Origin: Hyphomicrobiales bacterium
GTDB lineage: Bacteria; Pseudomonadota; Alphaproteobacteria; Rhizobiales; Devosiaceae
Reading direction: 5' to 3'
NCBI GenBank assembly: GCA_900470445.1
Contig: UCAU01000076.1
Location: forward strand, 1 to 37,244
Length of the DNA: 37,244 nt
This document shows positions 15,155 through 23,015 of the stretch, one piece after another. How positions within the stretch are numbered: position 1 is the first letter of the stretch; each line of letters starts with the position of its first letter. The notes under the pieces are model-generated. The model did not search any database and was not told the DNA's origin. It was given only the letters and a program-made list of their open reading frames with translations. Position numbers and translations under genes: made by a program.

Positions 15155-15858
15155 GTGAAATCACCCTCGCCGTCCCCTCCAAGGGGCGCCTAGAAGAACT
15201 CACCCGTGATTGGTTCGCCAGCAATGGCCTCACCATTGCCCGCCCCGGCGGCGCGCGTTCTTATCTGGGCGCCATTGAAGGTCTGCCCGATGTCACCGTG
15301 CGCTTCTTCCCCGCCTCCGAAATCGCTCGCGAGCTGATCCGCGGCACGATCGATATCGGCGTCACCGGGCGCGATCTCATCCACGAAACCAGCGAAACCG
15401 GCCCCCAATCGGTGGCCTTCGCCAAGACGCTCGATTTCGGCCATGCCGATGTCGTCGTCGCCGTGCCTGATGCCTGGATCGATGTCACCCATCTGCACGA
15501 TCTGGCCGATGTGGCGTCCGATTTCCGCTCCCGCCACGGCCGCTGGCTGCGCATCGCCACCAAATACATCACCATCACCCGCCAGCACTTCGCCAAGGCC
15601 GGCATTGCCGAATACCGCACCGTCGAAAGCCTGGGCGCCACCGAGGCCGCCCCCGCCTCCGGCGTTGCTGATATCGTGGTCGACATCACCACCACCGGCT
15701 CGACCTTGGCCGCCAACAATCTGCGCGTCCTCGAAGATGGCGTCATGCTGCAAAGCCAGGCCTGCCTGATCGTGTCGCGCACCGCCAACTGGTCCGCCCC
15801 CCGCCGCGCCAGCATGCAATCGCTGCTGACACGTCTTGCTGCCGAAACGGATTTCTGA
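15151..15858 (+). CDS. hisG: ATP phosphoribosyltransferase, short form
   Basis: First enzyme of histidine synthesis: ATP plus PRPP gives phosphoribosyl-ATP. 235 residues, the short form lacking the C-terminal regulatory domain, which fits the adjacent hisZ. Family segments are TLAVPSKGRLEE at the N-terminus, IGVTGRDLI, and the PRPP loop region DIVVDITTTGSTLAANNLRV. The ATG overlaps the hisZ stop by 4 bases. Activity should require a HisG-HisZ complex. Confidence 0.96.
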   Translation: MSEITLAVPSKGRLEELTRDWFASNGLTIARPGGARSYLGAIEGLPDVTVRFFPASEIARELIRGTIDIGVTGRDLIHETSETGPQSVAFAKTLDFGHADVVVAVPDAWIDVTHLHDLADVASDFRSRHGRWLRIATKYITITRQHFAKAGIAEYRTVESLGATEAAPASGVADIVVDITTTGSTLAANNLRVLEDGVMLQSQACLIVSRTANWSAPRRASMQSLLTRLAAETDF

Positions 15859-15871
15859 TCAGCAGGACGCC

Positions 15872-16189
15872 ATGGAACTGCTTCTTCTGGCGCTTTTGGT
15901 CCCTCTCGTCTGGGGCAGTGTGCTGCTCCTTATGATCAAGACAATCGGCGGGAGCCGCATCAACCGCCGCGCACGCCGCTCCGGCAATTCCGGCTCCGCC
16001 TATAGTGGTGACGCCGGCACTTCCAGCGGTGATGGTCACTATCACGGCGGCAGCGATAGCCATTCCGGCCACGACAGCCATTCCAGCCATCCCAGCCACG
16101 ATAGTGGCAGCAGCAGCGGAGATAGCGGCAGCAGCAGCGGAGATAGTGGCGGCGGTGGTGGAGATGGCGGAGGCGGTGGGGGCGGCTGA
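15872..16189 (+). CDS. Small membrane protein with His/Ser/Asp/Gly-rich tail
   Basis: 105 residues from the ATG at 15872, which has AGGA 6 bases upstream and begins 13 bases after hisG. One N-terminal membrane helix (MELLLLALLVPLVWGSVLLL), a basic patch (RINRRARRSG), then a low-complexity tail of about 70 residues. The tail has a His-rich part (repeated SH/GH with D, about 55-75), then two direct repeats of GSSSGD (a 21-base DNA repeat), and ends in a run of Gly with Asp. The orientation rule puts the tail in the cytoplasm if the basic patch stays inside. I do not recognise a family; the His/Asp content would allow metal binding, which is a guess. The similar Gly tail of TPM-domain proteins may be chance. 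Confidence 0.65.
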   Translation: MELLLLALLVPLVWGSVLLLMIKTIGGSRINRRARRSGNSGSAYSGDAGTSSGDGHYHGGSDSHSGHDSHSSHPSHDSGSSSGDSGSSSGDSGGGGGDGGGGGGG

Positions 16190-16254
16190 GCCGGCTTGCC
16201 CGCCGCACCGATTTGCCTCACAACAGCCGCCGCTCCCGACCCACCAGGCCCGAC

Positions 16255-17007
16255 ATGATTTCCGATCCACTGATTCTTCTGGCGCTGGCCGCGGTCGGCA
16301 TGCTGGCCGGCTTTGTCGATGCCATTGCCGGCGGCGGCGGCATGATCGGCATTCCCGCGCTCCTGGCGGCCGGCCTGCCGCCGGTTGCCGCCCTCGCCAC
16401 CAACAAGCTGCAGGGCGTGGTCGGCACCGCCATGGCCACCTTCACCTATTGGCGCCGCGGCTTCATTGCGTTCAAAACGCTGATCCCCGCCATTGCCCTC
16501 ACCTTTGCCGGCAGCTTCTGCGGCGCCTTGGCCGTCAAGCAACTCGATACCAGCCTGCTCACCCTGGCCGTGCCCATCGCGCTGATCGGCATCGCACTCT
16601 ATTTCGTCTTCGCACCAAACCTGTCCGATGCCGACAAGGCCGCGCGCCTGCCCTTTGCCCCCTTCGTGCCGCTCATGGGCCTGGTGCTCGGCTTCTACGA
16701 CGGCATTTTCGGTCCCGGCACCGGCTCGTTCTTCACCATCGGCTTTGTCACCCTATTCGGCCTCGGGCTCACCCGTGCCTCGGGCCACACCAAGGCGCTG
16801 AATCTGGTGTCCAACCTTGCCGCGCTGGTCATTTTCATCCCGGCCGGCGATGTGGTCTGGCCCGCCGCCATCGCCATGGCGATCGGCCAATTGGCCGGCG
16901 GCTATATCGGCGCCCGCACCGGCATCCGCTACGGCGCCAAGATCATCCGCCCCGTGGTCGCCGTGGTGTCGATCGCTCTGGCCCTCAAGCTGATTTTCTT
17001 CCGCTGA
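16255..17007 (+). CDS. TSUP family membrane transporter (TauE/SafE, YfcA-like)
   Basis: 250 residues with about eight hydrophobic segments. The first half has the family signature GFVDAIAGGGGMIGIPALLA followed by LATNKLQG; the second half repeats it as GFYDGIFGPGTGSFF and SGHTKALNLVSNLAALVIF. This two-fold pattern is typical of the sulfite exporter TauE/YfcA group, which moves sulfur compounds or organic anions. The ATG at 16255 (AGG 9 bases upstream) begins a natural membrane helix; an in-frame TTG upstream gives a less natural start. It may be cotranscribed from hisG through the small protein. The substrate is unknown. Confidence 0.9.
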   Translation: MISDPLILLALAAVGMLAGFVDAIAGGGGMIGIPALLAAGLPPVAALATNKLQGVVGTAMATFTYWRRGFIAFKTLIPAIALTFAGSFCGALAVKQLDTSLLTLAVPIALIGIALYFVFAPNLSDADKAARLPFAPFVPLMGLVLGFYDGIFGPGTGSFFTIGFVTLFGLGLTRASGHTKALNLVSNLAALVIFIPAGDVVWPAAIAMAIGQLAGGYIGARTGIRYGAKIIRPVVAVVSIALALKLIFFR

Positions 17008-17041
17008 GTGGGAGGGCCGGAGTGGAGCAGGGGCCGGTCGA

Positions 17042-17162
17042 GATTCAGCTTAGGCTGAGTCGAAAATGGCGGTTTTCGAGAACCGGAGCGCAACGTACTT
17101 TGGGGTACGTGAGCACCGGAAGCGCAGAAAACTGGCATTTGCAGGCCAGCATAAGCTGAATA
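17042..17162. repeat. Large nested inverted-repeat element between convergent genes
   Basis: Outer arms 17043-17057 and 17147-17161 match at 14 of 15 positions. A second shell, 17065-17077 with 17127-17139, gives 13 pairs with one mismatch and one wobble. The centre is a perfect hairpin ACGTAC (17093-17098)/GTACGT (17105-17110), flanked by near-identical direct repeats ACCGGAGCGCA (17082) and ACCGGAAGCGCA (17115). It fills the space between a plus-strand transporter gene and a minus-strand transporter gene. It could act as a two-way terminator or be a MITE-like element. Confidence 0.8.
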
Positions 17163-17173
17163 TCGATTGGTCC

Positions 17174-18145
17174 CTAGGGTGTGTTGGCCTCGCGCGACCG
17201 GATCCGGTCGAGCCCTAGATAGTGTTCGCGCAGCACCACGAATATGCCCGAGCAAACCACGATCGAGGCGCCGATGATCATCATCAGCGTCGGCATGTCG
17301 CCGAAGATGAAATACCCCACCACCAGGCTCAGCAGCAGCGAGGTATATTCAAACGGCGCGATGACCGACAGGTCTGCATAGCGATAGCAGGCCGTGAGCA
17401 GGATTTGCGCGATACCGCCTGCAATGCCTGCCGTAACCAGCAACGCCGCCTGCTGCGGATTGGGCCACACCCAGCCAAACGGCGCAGTCAGCAGTGACAA
17501 CAGGCTCGCGGTGACGAAGAAATATAGCACGATCGCTTCGGTACGCTCGGTCTGCACCAGCCGGCGCACCTGCAGCATGGCAAAGGCGCTCAGAAATGCC
17601 GCGCCCAGGGCGGCGATCACGCCCAGCGTTTCCTCGGCCCCCAGGCCCTCGGGATGGGTCAACAGCGTCAACCGCGGCCACAGCATGATGCCGACGCCCG
17701 CGAGCCCGACAATGACCGCCGTCCAGCGATAAATGAACACGCGTTCCTTGAGCAGCAGCGCGCCCAGAATGACCAATAGAAGCGGCGAGGCATAGCCGAT
17801 GGCCGTGGATTCAGGCAGCGGCAGCTTGGTCAGGCCGAAAAAGCCCAGCCCCATCGAGGCCACCCCGATCAACCCGCGCAGCACATGCCCGAGCGGATTG
17901 GCGGTCTTGAGCCCGCTCACGAGCTGGCGTTTCCACAGCAGCCAGCCGATCACCGGGATGATGGCAAACAGCGAACGAAAGAACACCAGCTGGCCGGCGG
18001 GAATGCCCTGAGCCGCCTTGAGGCAGGTGGCCATGATTACAAAGATGCAGACCGAAGCGACCTTGAGCCCGATGCCGCGCAATGCATGCGTGCCCCCGGC
18101 GTGAGCGGAGGAGGCACTGGATGCAGGGAGACTGGTCACGGACAT
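17174..18145 (-). CDS. EamA/DMT family transporter
   Basis: 323 residues with about ten membrane helices in two EamA halves. The N-terminal 25 residues are Ser/Ala-rich and polar, then GLKVASVCIFVIMATCLKAA begins helix 1. Typical EamA features are RSLFAIIPV with Trp/Lys-rich loop, PLPESTAIGYASPLLLVILGALLLKERV at the end of half one, and the matching second-half segment CYRYADLSVIAPFEYTSLLLSLVVGYFIFGD. Members export or import metabolites; the substrate is unknown. It is the last gene of a likely minus-strand unit. A perfect 6-bp hairpin lies 5-20 bases before the ATG where a ribosome site would be, and no clear SD is present, so translation might depend on the structure or on the upstream gene. 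Confidence 0.9.
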   Translation of the reverse strand: MSVTSLPASSASSAHAGGTHALRGIGLKVASVCIFVIMATCLKAAQGIPAGQLVFFRSLFAIIPVIGWLLWKRQLVSGLKTANPLGHVLRGLIGVASMGLGFFGLTKLPLPESTAIGYASPLLLVILGALLLKERVFIYRWTAVIVGLAGVGIMLWPRLTLLTHPEGLGAEETLGVIAALGAAFLSAFAMLQVRRLVQTERTEAIVLYFFVTASLLSLLTAPFGWVWPNPQQAALLVTAGIAGGIAQILLTACYRYADLSVIAPFEYTSLLLSLVVGYFIFGDMPTLMMIIGASIVVCSGIFVVLREHYLGLDRIRSREANTP

Positions 18146-18150
18146 CTCGT

Positions 18151-18165
18151 GCTGCCAAAGGCAGC
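18151..18165 (-). promoter_or_regulatory. Hairpin over the translation start of the EamA gene
   Basis: GCTGCC-AAA-GGCAGC (18151-18165) lies 5 bases before the ATG on the minus strand, in the ribosome-binding window. On the plus strand it is followed by TTTT and could look like a terminator, but no plus-strand gene leads into it. Confidence 0.35.
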
Positions 18166-18177
18166 TTTTGGGCGCGG

Positions 18178-18375
18178 CTAATTGCCGGCGGTTTGCTCTA
18201 GCTTTTCCTTGGCGATGCGCGCGGTGGCGAAAGCCTTGTGCTCGGGGCCAACGGCGCTGCCGGTCTTGATGACCTTGGCGTCGGCGTCGTGGATTTCCCA
18301 GTGCCAGTTTGCATTGGGGCCGCTGCCGCCCTTGAGGCGCAGCTTGATGGCGAGGGGTGCGGTGAATTGGGTCAT
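18178..18375 (-). CDS. Small protein of unknown function
   Basis: 65 residues from the ATG at 18375; an in-frame GTG six codons earlier is possible and neither has a clear SD. Visible: beta-prone stretch APLAIKLRLKGG, then NWHWEIHDADAKVIKTG and a C-terminal helix KAFATARIAKEKLEQTAGN. The pattern of W-E-I-x-D-A-x-x-x-V-I-x-T-G followed by an Ala-rich helix is faintly like a single YegP/DUF1508 unit, but this is not firm. It lies 61 bases after the DUF427 gene and 32 bases before the transporter on the same strand, so it is probably in one operon with them. Confidence 0.6.
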   Translation of the reverse strand: MTQFTAPLAIKLRLKGGSGPNANWHWEIHDADAKVIKTGSAVGPEHKAFATARIAKEKLEQTAGN

Positions 18376-18436
18376 GGCCGTCTTATGCAGCACGTGGCGG
18401 CGAGGGGGAAGAGGGTTTTTGGCGATTTAGCCGCCT

Positions 18437-18799
18437 CTAGACGTCACTGCGCTTATATTCGATCCGATCGCCCCAGAATGCCAGATAGTCGCGGATCGGT
18501 TCCACCAGCGGGCAGGGGTCGGGATAATACCAGACCTGGTCCGGCCCGGTCGCGGTCAGGGTCTTGAGCGTATAATAGGACGCTTCTCCCTTATAGGGGC
18601 ATACCGTCTTGGTCTCCGAGGCTTCCAATATCCCCGGCTGCACATCCTCGCGCGGCAGATAGATCCGCAATGGCGCGCCCGGCTCATCCAGCTCCAGCGC
18701 ATTGAGCGAACTGGCGATCTCGGCGCCGTCAAAAATCACATGCACCCGGCCTTCTGCCGGTTTGATCTTGATATCCTTGTCGAGGCATTGGCGTGCCAT
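18437..18799 (-). CDS. DUF427 domain protein
   Basis: 120 residues, a single DUF427 domain. Family marks are VHVIFDGAEIASS, the segment PLRIYLPREDV, the conserved C-P-Y-K-G-x-A-x-Y motif (VCPYKGEASYYTL, about residues 67-79) and the end VWYYPDPCPLVEPIRDYLAFW. The biochemical role of the family is unsettled. The ATG follows AGGAGACGCCTC, a strong ribosome site. It is downstream of the glycosyltransferase gene by 69 bases and upstream of the 65-residue gene. Confidence 0.9.
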   Translation of the reverse strand: MARQCLDKDIKIKPAEGRVHVIFDGAEIASSLNALELDEPGAPLRIYLPREDVQPGILEASETKTVCPYKGEASYYTLKTLTATGPDQVWYYPDPCPLVEPIRDYLAFWGDRIEYKRSDV

Positions 18800-18868
18800 G
18801 AGGCGTCTCCTGTTACCCCATCCTAACGCAGCAATTTGGCGAGGGTTGCGACAGGCGCGCCACCCCGC

Positions 18869-20674
18869 TTACTTCCGCGTGATCGAAACCCCGCTAAACT
18901 GCACCCCCTCGTCACCCCGGATTTCGAGCGTCACATTCCGCGCCCCGACATCCCAGCGGCCCGGTGTATCAAAGGCGAAGGGGGCGGAGCCTTGGACGGA
19001 ACCCAATAGCGCGCCGTCGAACCAGAGTTCGGCGGACCCCGAACCGCTCAATGCCCCCTCCACATGGGTAATGGCGGTACGCGGCAATTCCAGCAGCGAA
19101 ACCGTACGACCAGAAACCCCGGGCACCGGCCCATCAAAATGGAAATTGGTCGCCGCCAGGATTTGCAGGTCCGGAATTTCCACCACCCCATTGCGGTGGA
19201 TATCCACCTTCTCCGCCAGCGTCACACTGTCGAACAGCGGCGACAGATACGCAATTGCCGCCTGCGGATCGCTGGTGCGGGTCACGAAATAGCCGCTGCG
19301 CCCGGCCAGGTCCGCCAGGTTCACGTTGAAAGCGATATTGCGCGGATCATCGCCAATGCAGGGCAGGGGCACGCGGCCGGCGGTCTGCGCATCGAGATAC
19401 CCGCAATCGATCCAGTTGAGGCTGCCCACAAACGTGTCGGGATTGGCAAAGGCATTAAGCCGGGTCAGCGCCTCGCCCACTTCGGTCCAGGCCATTTGCG
19501 GCACGGTGGGATCTTCCCATTGGCCCGGAAACGCCTGCCGCGCCCAGCCCGTCGCCGCATGGCTCAGCAGCGCCCCGATCAGCAACACGGTGACCGCCAC
19601 GGTCGCGCCCAGCCAGGTGCGGACCAGCCAGGCACGCCGCCGCGCCACAACAGCGGTCGCGGCAGCCAGGATGATGAACAGCGACATATAGCCCGGCGCC
19701 TGCCAGTGGAAATGAAACTGCGTATCCGACCACAGGGCGACCAGGGTGAAGAAGATCACCGGCGGCACGCCGATATAGGCCAGCAAAGCAGCGGCACCCG
19801 GCACGCTGCCTTCGGGATATCGTGCACGCGGCCCGGCGAAAATGGCGCGCAGCCCGACCCAGATCGCCGGCAGCGCCAGCCAGGGCACGATATAGAGCAG
19901 TTGCCCCACAATCATGCGGATCAGCCGCGCCCAGTTCCAGCCTTCCTCCGCAAGCGCCCGCCCACCCTGAAAGGCGAAGGAAACCCAGTGGTTCTGCGCA
20001 TTCCAGATCGGCACCGGCAGGAAAATGACCAGCGCCAGCAGCGCCGCGGCATAAGGCGCCGGATGGGCAAACCAGCGGCGCGCATGACCATTGGCCAGCA
20101 TGAAAATAGCCGCGCCCAGCCCAATGAACGCGCCATGATATTTCGACAGCAGCGTCAGCCCCAGCCATAGCCCGGCCAAGAGCCAATTGCGCCACGGCCG
20201 CTCCCCGCCTGTCCCGCAGAAAATATCGACCAGCACCAGGCACGTCGCCGCCCAGAACAGCATCATTGGCGCATCGGGCTGCAGCCAGCTGCCCACCGAT
20301 AGCGAGAAGATCGCCGAGGCATTGAGGATAAGCACGGCATAAAAGCCCGCCCAGCCCGAATGCACCTTTTCGCCCAGCCGGTACACCAGCCAGGAGGTCA
20401 CCACGAACATCAGCACGAACGGCAGCCGCAGCACCCACACCGCCTCCGAGCCGGTCAACTGCATGGTCGCCCAGATAATCCACAGCGACAGTGGCGGCTG
20501 GTCGAAATAGCTCAGATGCAGCTCGCGGGCGCTACTGACATAATAGGCTTCGCCAGTGCCCAGCCCGATGGCCGTCGCCCCCCACAGCCGCAGCACCAGC
20601 GCAACGCCGATCAGAACAAGCGCCCAAACCGCCGGATTGGCAGACGAGCGGGGAGAAACATCGGTGCTGGCCAT
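18869..20674 (-). CDS. Family 39 glycosyltransferase (ArnT/PMT-like) with C-terminal beta domain
   Basis: 601 residues from the ATG at 20674 (the frame extends 16 codons upstream, less likely). It is an inner-membrane enzyme with about 11-12 helices that would transfer sugar from a polyprenyl-phosphate donor in the periplasm. The first periplasmic loop has the acidic GT39 site (TGEAYYVSSARELHLSYFDQPPLSLWI). Helices run to about residue 390, then a soluble periplasmic part follows: a first region with CGYLDAQTAG and PCIGDDPRNIAFN, and a final beta-rich stretch (about 470-601) with TVSLLELPRTAI, SGSAELWFDGALLGSV and VTLEIRGDEGVQFSGVSI, resembling a carbohydrate-binding sandwich. The acceptor is unknown; lipid A or a surface glycan is possible. 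Confidence 0.85.
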   Translation of the reverse strand: MASTDVSPRSSANPAVWALVLIGVALVLRLWGATAIGLGTGEAYYVSSARELHLSYFDQPPLSLWIIWATMQLTGSEAVWVLRLPFVLMFVVTSWLVYRLGEKVHSGWAGFYAVLILNASAIFSLSVGSWLQPDAPMMLFWAATCLVLVDIFCGTGGERPWRNWLLAGLWLGLTLLSKYHGAFIGLGAAIFMLANGHARRWFAHPAPYAAALLALVIFLPVPIWNAQNHWVSFAFQGGRALAEEGWNWARLIRMIVGQLLYIVPWLALPAIWVGLRAIFAGPRARYPEGSVPGAAALLAYIGVPPVIFFTLVALWSDTQFHFHWQAPGYMSLFIILAAATAVVARRRAWLVRTWLGATVAVTVLLIGALLSHAATGWARQAFPGQWEDPTVPQMAWTEVGEALTRLNAFANPDTFVGSLNWIDCGYLDAQTAGRVPLPCIGDDPRNIAFNVNLADLAGRSGYFVTRTSDPQAAIAYLSPLFDSVTLAEKVDIHRNGVVEIPDLQILAATNFHFDGPVPGVSGRTVSLLELPRTAITHVEGALSGSGSAELWFDGALLGSVQGSAPFAFDTPGRWDVGARNVTLEIRGDEGVQFSGVSITRK

Positions 20675-20790
20675 GACGCGTCCAAATACCCGGGAAAATC
20701 GGCCCCTGTGGTATAGCGGCAAGGCCGGTGTCGCAATGGCTTCATCGTTCTGCGATAGGCAAAGTTTGCTTCCGGCCGGGTGCGTTTGTC

Positions 20791-20819
20791 TTGACTCCGC
20801 AAAGCCCCCCTCCTATATC
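20791..20819 (+). promoter_or_regulatory. groESL promoter (sigma-70/sigma-32 type)
   Basis: CTTGACT with TTGACT at 20791-20796 and TATATC at 20814-20819, spaced 17 bases. The larger pattern CTTGAC-N17-CTATAT also fits the alphaproteobacterial heat-shock sigma-32 consensus. It ends 11 bases before CIRCE. Confidence 0.8.
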
Positions 20820-20830
20820 CGCTGCACCCT

Positions 20831-20859
20831 GTTAGCACTCTCCGATATCGAGTGCTAAC
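20831..20859 (+). promoter_or_regulatory. CIRCE operator (HrcA binding site)
   Basis: TTAGCACTC (20832-20840), 9-base spacer, GAGTGCTAA (20850-20858), with a further G-C pair outside. This is an exact match to the CIRCE consensus. It sits at the expected start of the groESL transcript, so HrcA repression is expected; hrcA itself is not in the window. Confidence 0.97.
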
Positions 20860-20900
20860 AGGCCCGATATTGCATTGAAATTGGTGCCATAGGAGCAATC

Positions 20901-21191
20901 ATGGGCTTCCGTCCTCTGCACGACCGCGTGGTCGTCCGTCGCCTCGACAGCGAAGAAAAGACTAAAGGCGGGATCATCATCCCCGACACCGCCAAGGAAA
21001 AGCCCTCCGAGGGCGTGATCGTTTCCGTGGGCCCCGGCGCCCGTGACGACGCTGGCAAGACCGTCGCACTCGACGTCAAGGCTGGCGACCGCGTGCTGTT
21101 CGGCAAGTGGAGCGGCACCGAGGTCAAGGTCGACGGCGAAGACCTGCTGATCATGAAAGAATCCGACATCATGGGCATCATCGAAGGCTAA
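20901..21191 (+). CDS. groES: Co-chaperonin GroES
   Basis: 96 residues, normal length for the 10-kDa heptameric lid of the GroEL chamber. It starts MGFRPLHDRVVVRRL and has the mobile loop around SEEKTKGGIIIPDTAKEKPSEG, then VGPGARDDAGK and GDRVLFGKWSGTEVKVDGEDLLIMKESDIMGII. The ATG follows TAGGAG with 6 bases between. First gene of the CIRCE-controlled groESL operon; 48 bases separate it from groEL. Confidence 0.98.
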   Translation: MGFRPLHDRVVVRRLDSEEKTKGGIIIPDTAKEKPSEGVIVSVGPGARDDAGKTVALDVKAGDRVLFGKWSGTEVKVDGEDLLIMKESDIMGIIEG

Positions 21192-21239
21192 ACCCTTCTG
21201 TTGCCCATTCTTTTTGTCCGTACTTAAGGAGCGCCCCTC

Positions 21240-22880
21240 ATGGCCGCTAAAGAAGTCAAATTCTCCACCGATGCTCGCGACAAGATGCTGCGCGGCGTCA
21301 ATATCCTGGCTAACGCCGTCAAGGTAACGCTCGGCCCCAAGGGTCGTAACGTCGTTATCGAAAAGTCCTTTGGCGCCCCGCGCATCACCAAGGACGGCGT
21401 GACCGTTGCCAAGGAAATCGAACTGGAAGACAAGTTCGAAAACCTGGGCGCACAGCTGCTGCGTTCGGTTGCTTCCAAGACCAATGACATTGCCGGCGAC
21501 GGCACCACCACCGCGACCGTTCTGGGTCAGGCTATCGTTGTCGAAGGCGTCAAGGCTGTTGCCGCCGGCTTCAACCCGATGGATCTGAAGCGCGGTATCG
21601 ATCTGGCTGTTGAAGAAGTCGTTGCTTCGCTCAAGGCTGCTTCGTCCAAGATCAAGTCGTCTTCGGAAGTCGCTCAGGTCGGCACCATTTCGGCCAACGG
21701 CGAATCCGCCATCGGCGACATGATTGCCGAAGCCATGCAGAAGGTCGGCAATGAGGGTGTGATCACCGTCGAAGAAGCCAAGACCGCTGAGACCGAGCTT
21801 GAAGTCGTCGAAGGCATGCAGTTCGACCGCGGCTATCTCAGCCCCTACTTCGTGACCAATGCCGAGAAGATGACCGCCGTTCTGGAAGATCCCGTGATCC
21901 TCCTGCACGAGAAGAAGCTGAGCAATCTGCAGGCTATCCTGCCGATCCTCGAATCGGTTGTGCAGAGCCAGCGCCCGCTGCTGATCATTGCCGAAGACAT
22001 TGAAGGTGAGGCTCTTGCGACCCTCGTCGTCAACCGTCTGCGTGGCGGCCTCAAGGTTGCTGCCGTCAAGGCTCCGGGCTTCGGCGATCGCCGCAAGGCC
22101 ATGCTCGAAGACATCGCCATCCTGACCGGTGGCCAGGTGATCTCGGAAGATCTCGGCATCAAGCTCGAGAACGTGACCATCGACATGCTGGGCACTGCCA
22201 AGCGCGTTGAAATCACCAAGGAAAACACCACCATCGTCGATGGTGCCGGCACCAAGGAAGACATCCAGGGTCGCGTTGGCCAGATCAAGGCGCAGATCGA
22301 AGAAACCACTTCGGACTACGACAAGGAAAAGCTGCAGGAACGTCTGGCCAAGTTGGCCGGTGGCGTTGCAGTGATCAAGGTTGGCGGCTCGACGGAAGTC
22401 GAAGTCAAGGAGCGCAAGGACCGCGTCGACGACGCGCTGAACGCAACCCGCGCCGCCGTTGAAGAAGGTATCGTTGCTGGCGGTGGCGTTGCGCTGCTGC
22501 GCGCTTCGAATGCCATGACCGTCAAGGGTGCCAATGCCGATCAGGCCGCTGGTATCGCCATCGTCAAGCGCGCTCTTCAGGAGCCCGTGCGCACGATCGC
22601 CAACAATGCCGGTGCCGAAGGCTCCGTCGTCGTCGGCAAGATCCTCGAGAATTCCTCGCTGACCTTCGGCTACAATGCCGCAACCGGCGAATATGGTGAT
22701 CTCGTGGCTTTGGGCGTTATCGATCCGGTGAAGGTGGTTCGCACTGCCCTGCAGGACGCAGCCTCGGTTGCTTCGCTGCTGATCACCACCGAAGCGCTCA
22801 TCGTCGAAGCCCCCAAGGACGCAGCACCGGCAATGCCGGGCGGCGGCGGCATGGGCGGCATGGGCGGCATGGATTTCTAA
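21240..22880 (+). CDS. groEL: Chaperonin GroEL
   Basis: 546 residues, full length, ATP-dependent folding chamber of two heptameric rings. Diagnostic segments: KVTLGPKGRNVVIEKSFGAPRITKDGVTVA, ATP site GDGTTTATVL (residues about 86-95), VVEGMQFDRGYLSPYF, KAPGFGDRRKAMLEDIA, and the Gly-Gly-Met tail GGGMGGMGGMDF. AAGGAG lies 8 bases before the ATG. Codon use is less C-ending than in the neighbours (many GCT, GTT), as expected for a highly expressed gene. A strong terminator follows 57 bases after the stop. Confidence 0.99.
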   Translation: MAAKEVKFSTDARDKMLRGVNILANAVKVTLGPKGRNVVIEKSFGAPRITKDGVTVAKEIELEDKFENLGAQLLRSVASKTNDIAGDGTTTATVLGQAIVVEGVKAVAAGFNPMDLKRGIDLAVEEVVASLKAASSKIKSSSEVAQVGTISANGESAIGDMIAEAMQKVGNEGVITVEEAKTAETELEVVEGMQFDRGYLSPYFVTNAEKMTAVLEDPVILLHEKKLSNLQAILPILESVVQSQRPLLIIAEDIEGEALATLVVNRLRGGLKVAAVKAPGFGDRRKAMLEDIAILTGGQVISEDLGIKLENVTIDMLGTAKRVEITKENTTIVDGAGTKEDIQGRVGQIKAQIEETTSDYDKEKLQERLAKLAGGVAVIKVGGSTEVEVKERKDRVDDALNATRAAVEEGIVAGGGVALLRASNAMTVKGANADQAAGIAIVKRALQEPVRTIANNAGAEGSVVVGKILENSSLTFGYNAATGEYGDLVALGVIDPVKVVRTALQDAASVASLLITTEALIVEAPKDAAPAMPGGGGMGGMGGMDF

Positions 22881-22937
22881 TCCAGCCTCATCCCGAGCTA
22901 CGAAGTCTCGTTACTTCCCAGTCACGGACTTTGCAGG

Positions 22938-22965
22938 AGGCGCGGTGGAAACACCGCGCCTTTTT
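22938..22965 (+). terminator. Rho-independent terminator of groESL
   Basis: AGGCGCGGTG (22938-22947) and CACCGCGCCT (22952-22961) form a perfect 10-bp stem with a GAAA tetraloop, followed by a run of T to 22965. Confidence 0.95.
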
Positions 22966-23015
22966 CGTTGTCGGCGATCCCGCCCGATGGCAAAACGAAG
23001 AAAAGGGAACCGATC

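Noticed and set aside
22938..23015. Start of the BrnA-like gene further upstream (22968)
   Set aside because: The extension overlaps the groESL terminator zone and lacks an SD; the ATG at 23016 has AAAAGGGAA in front.
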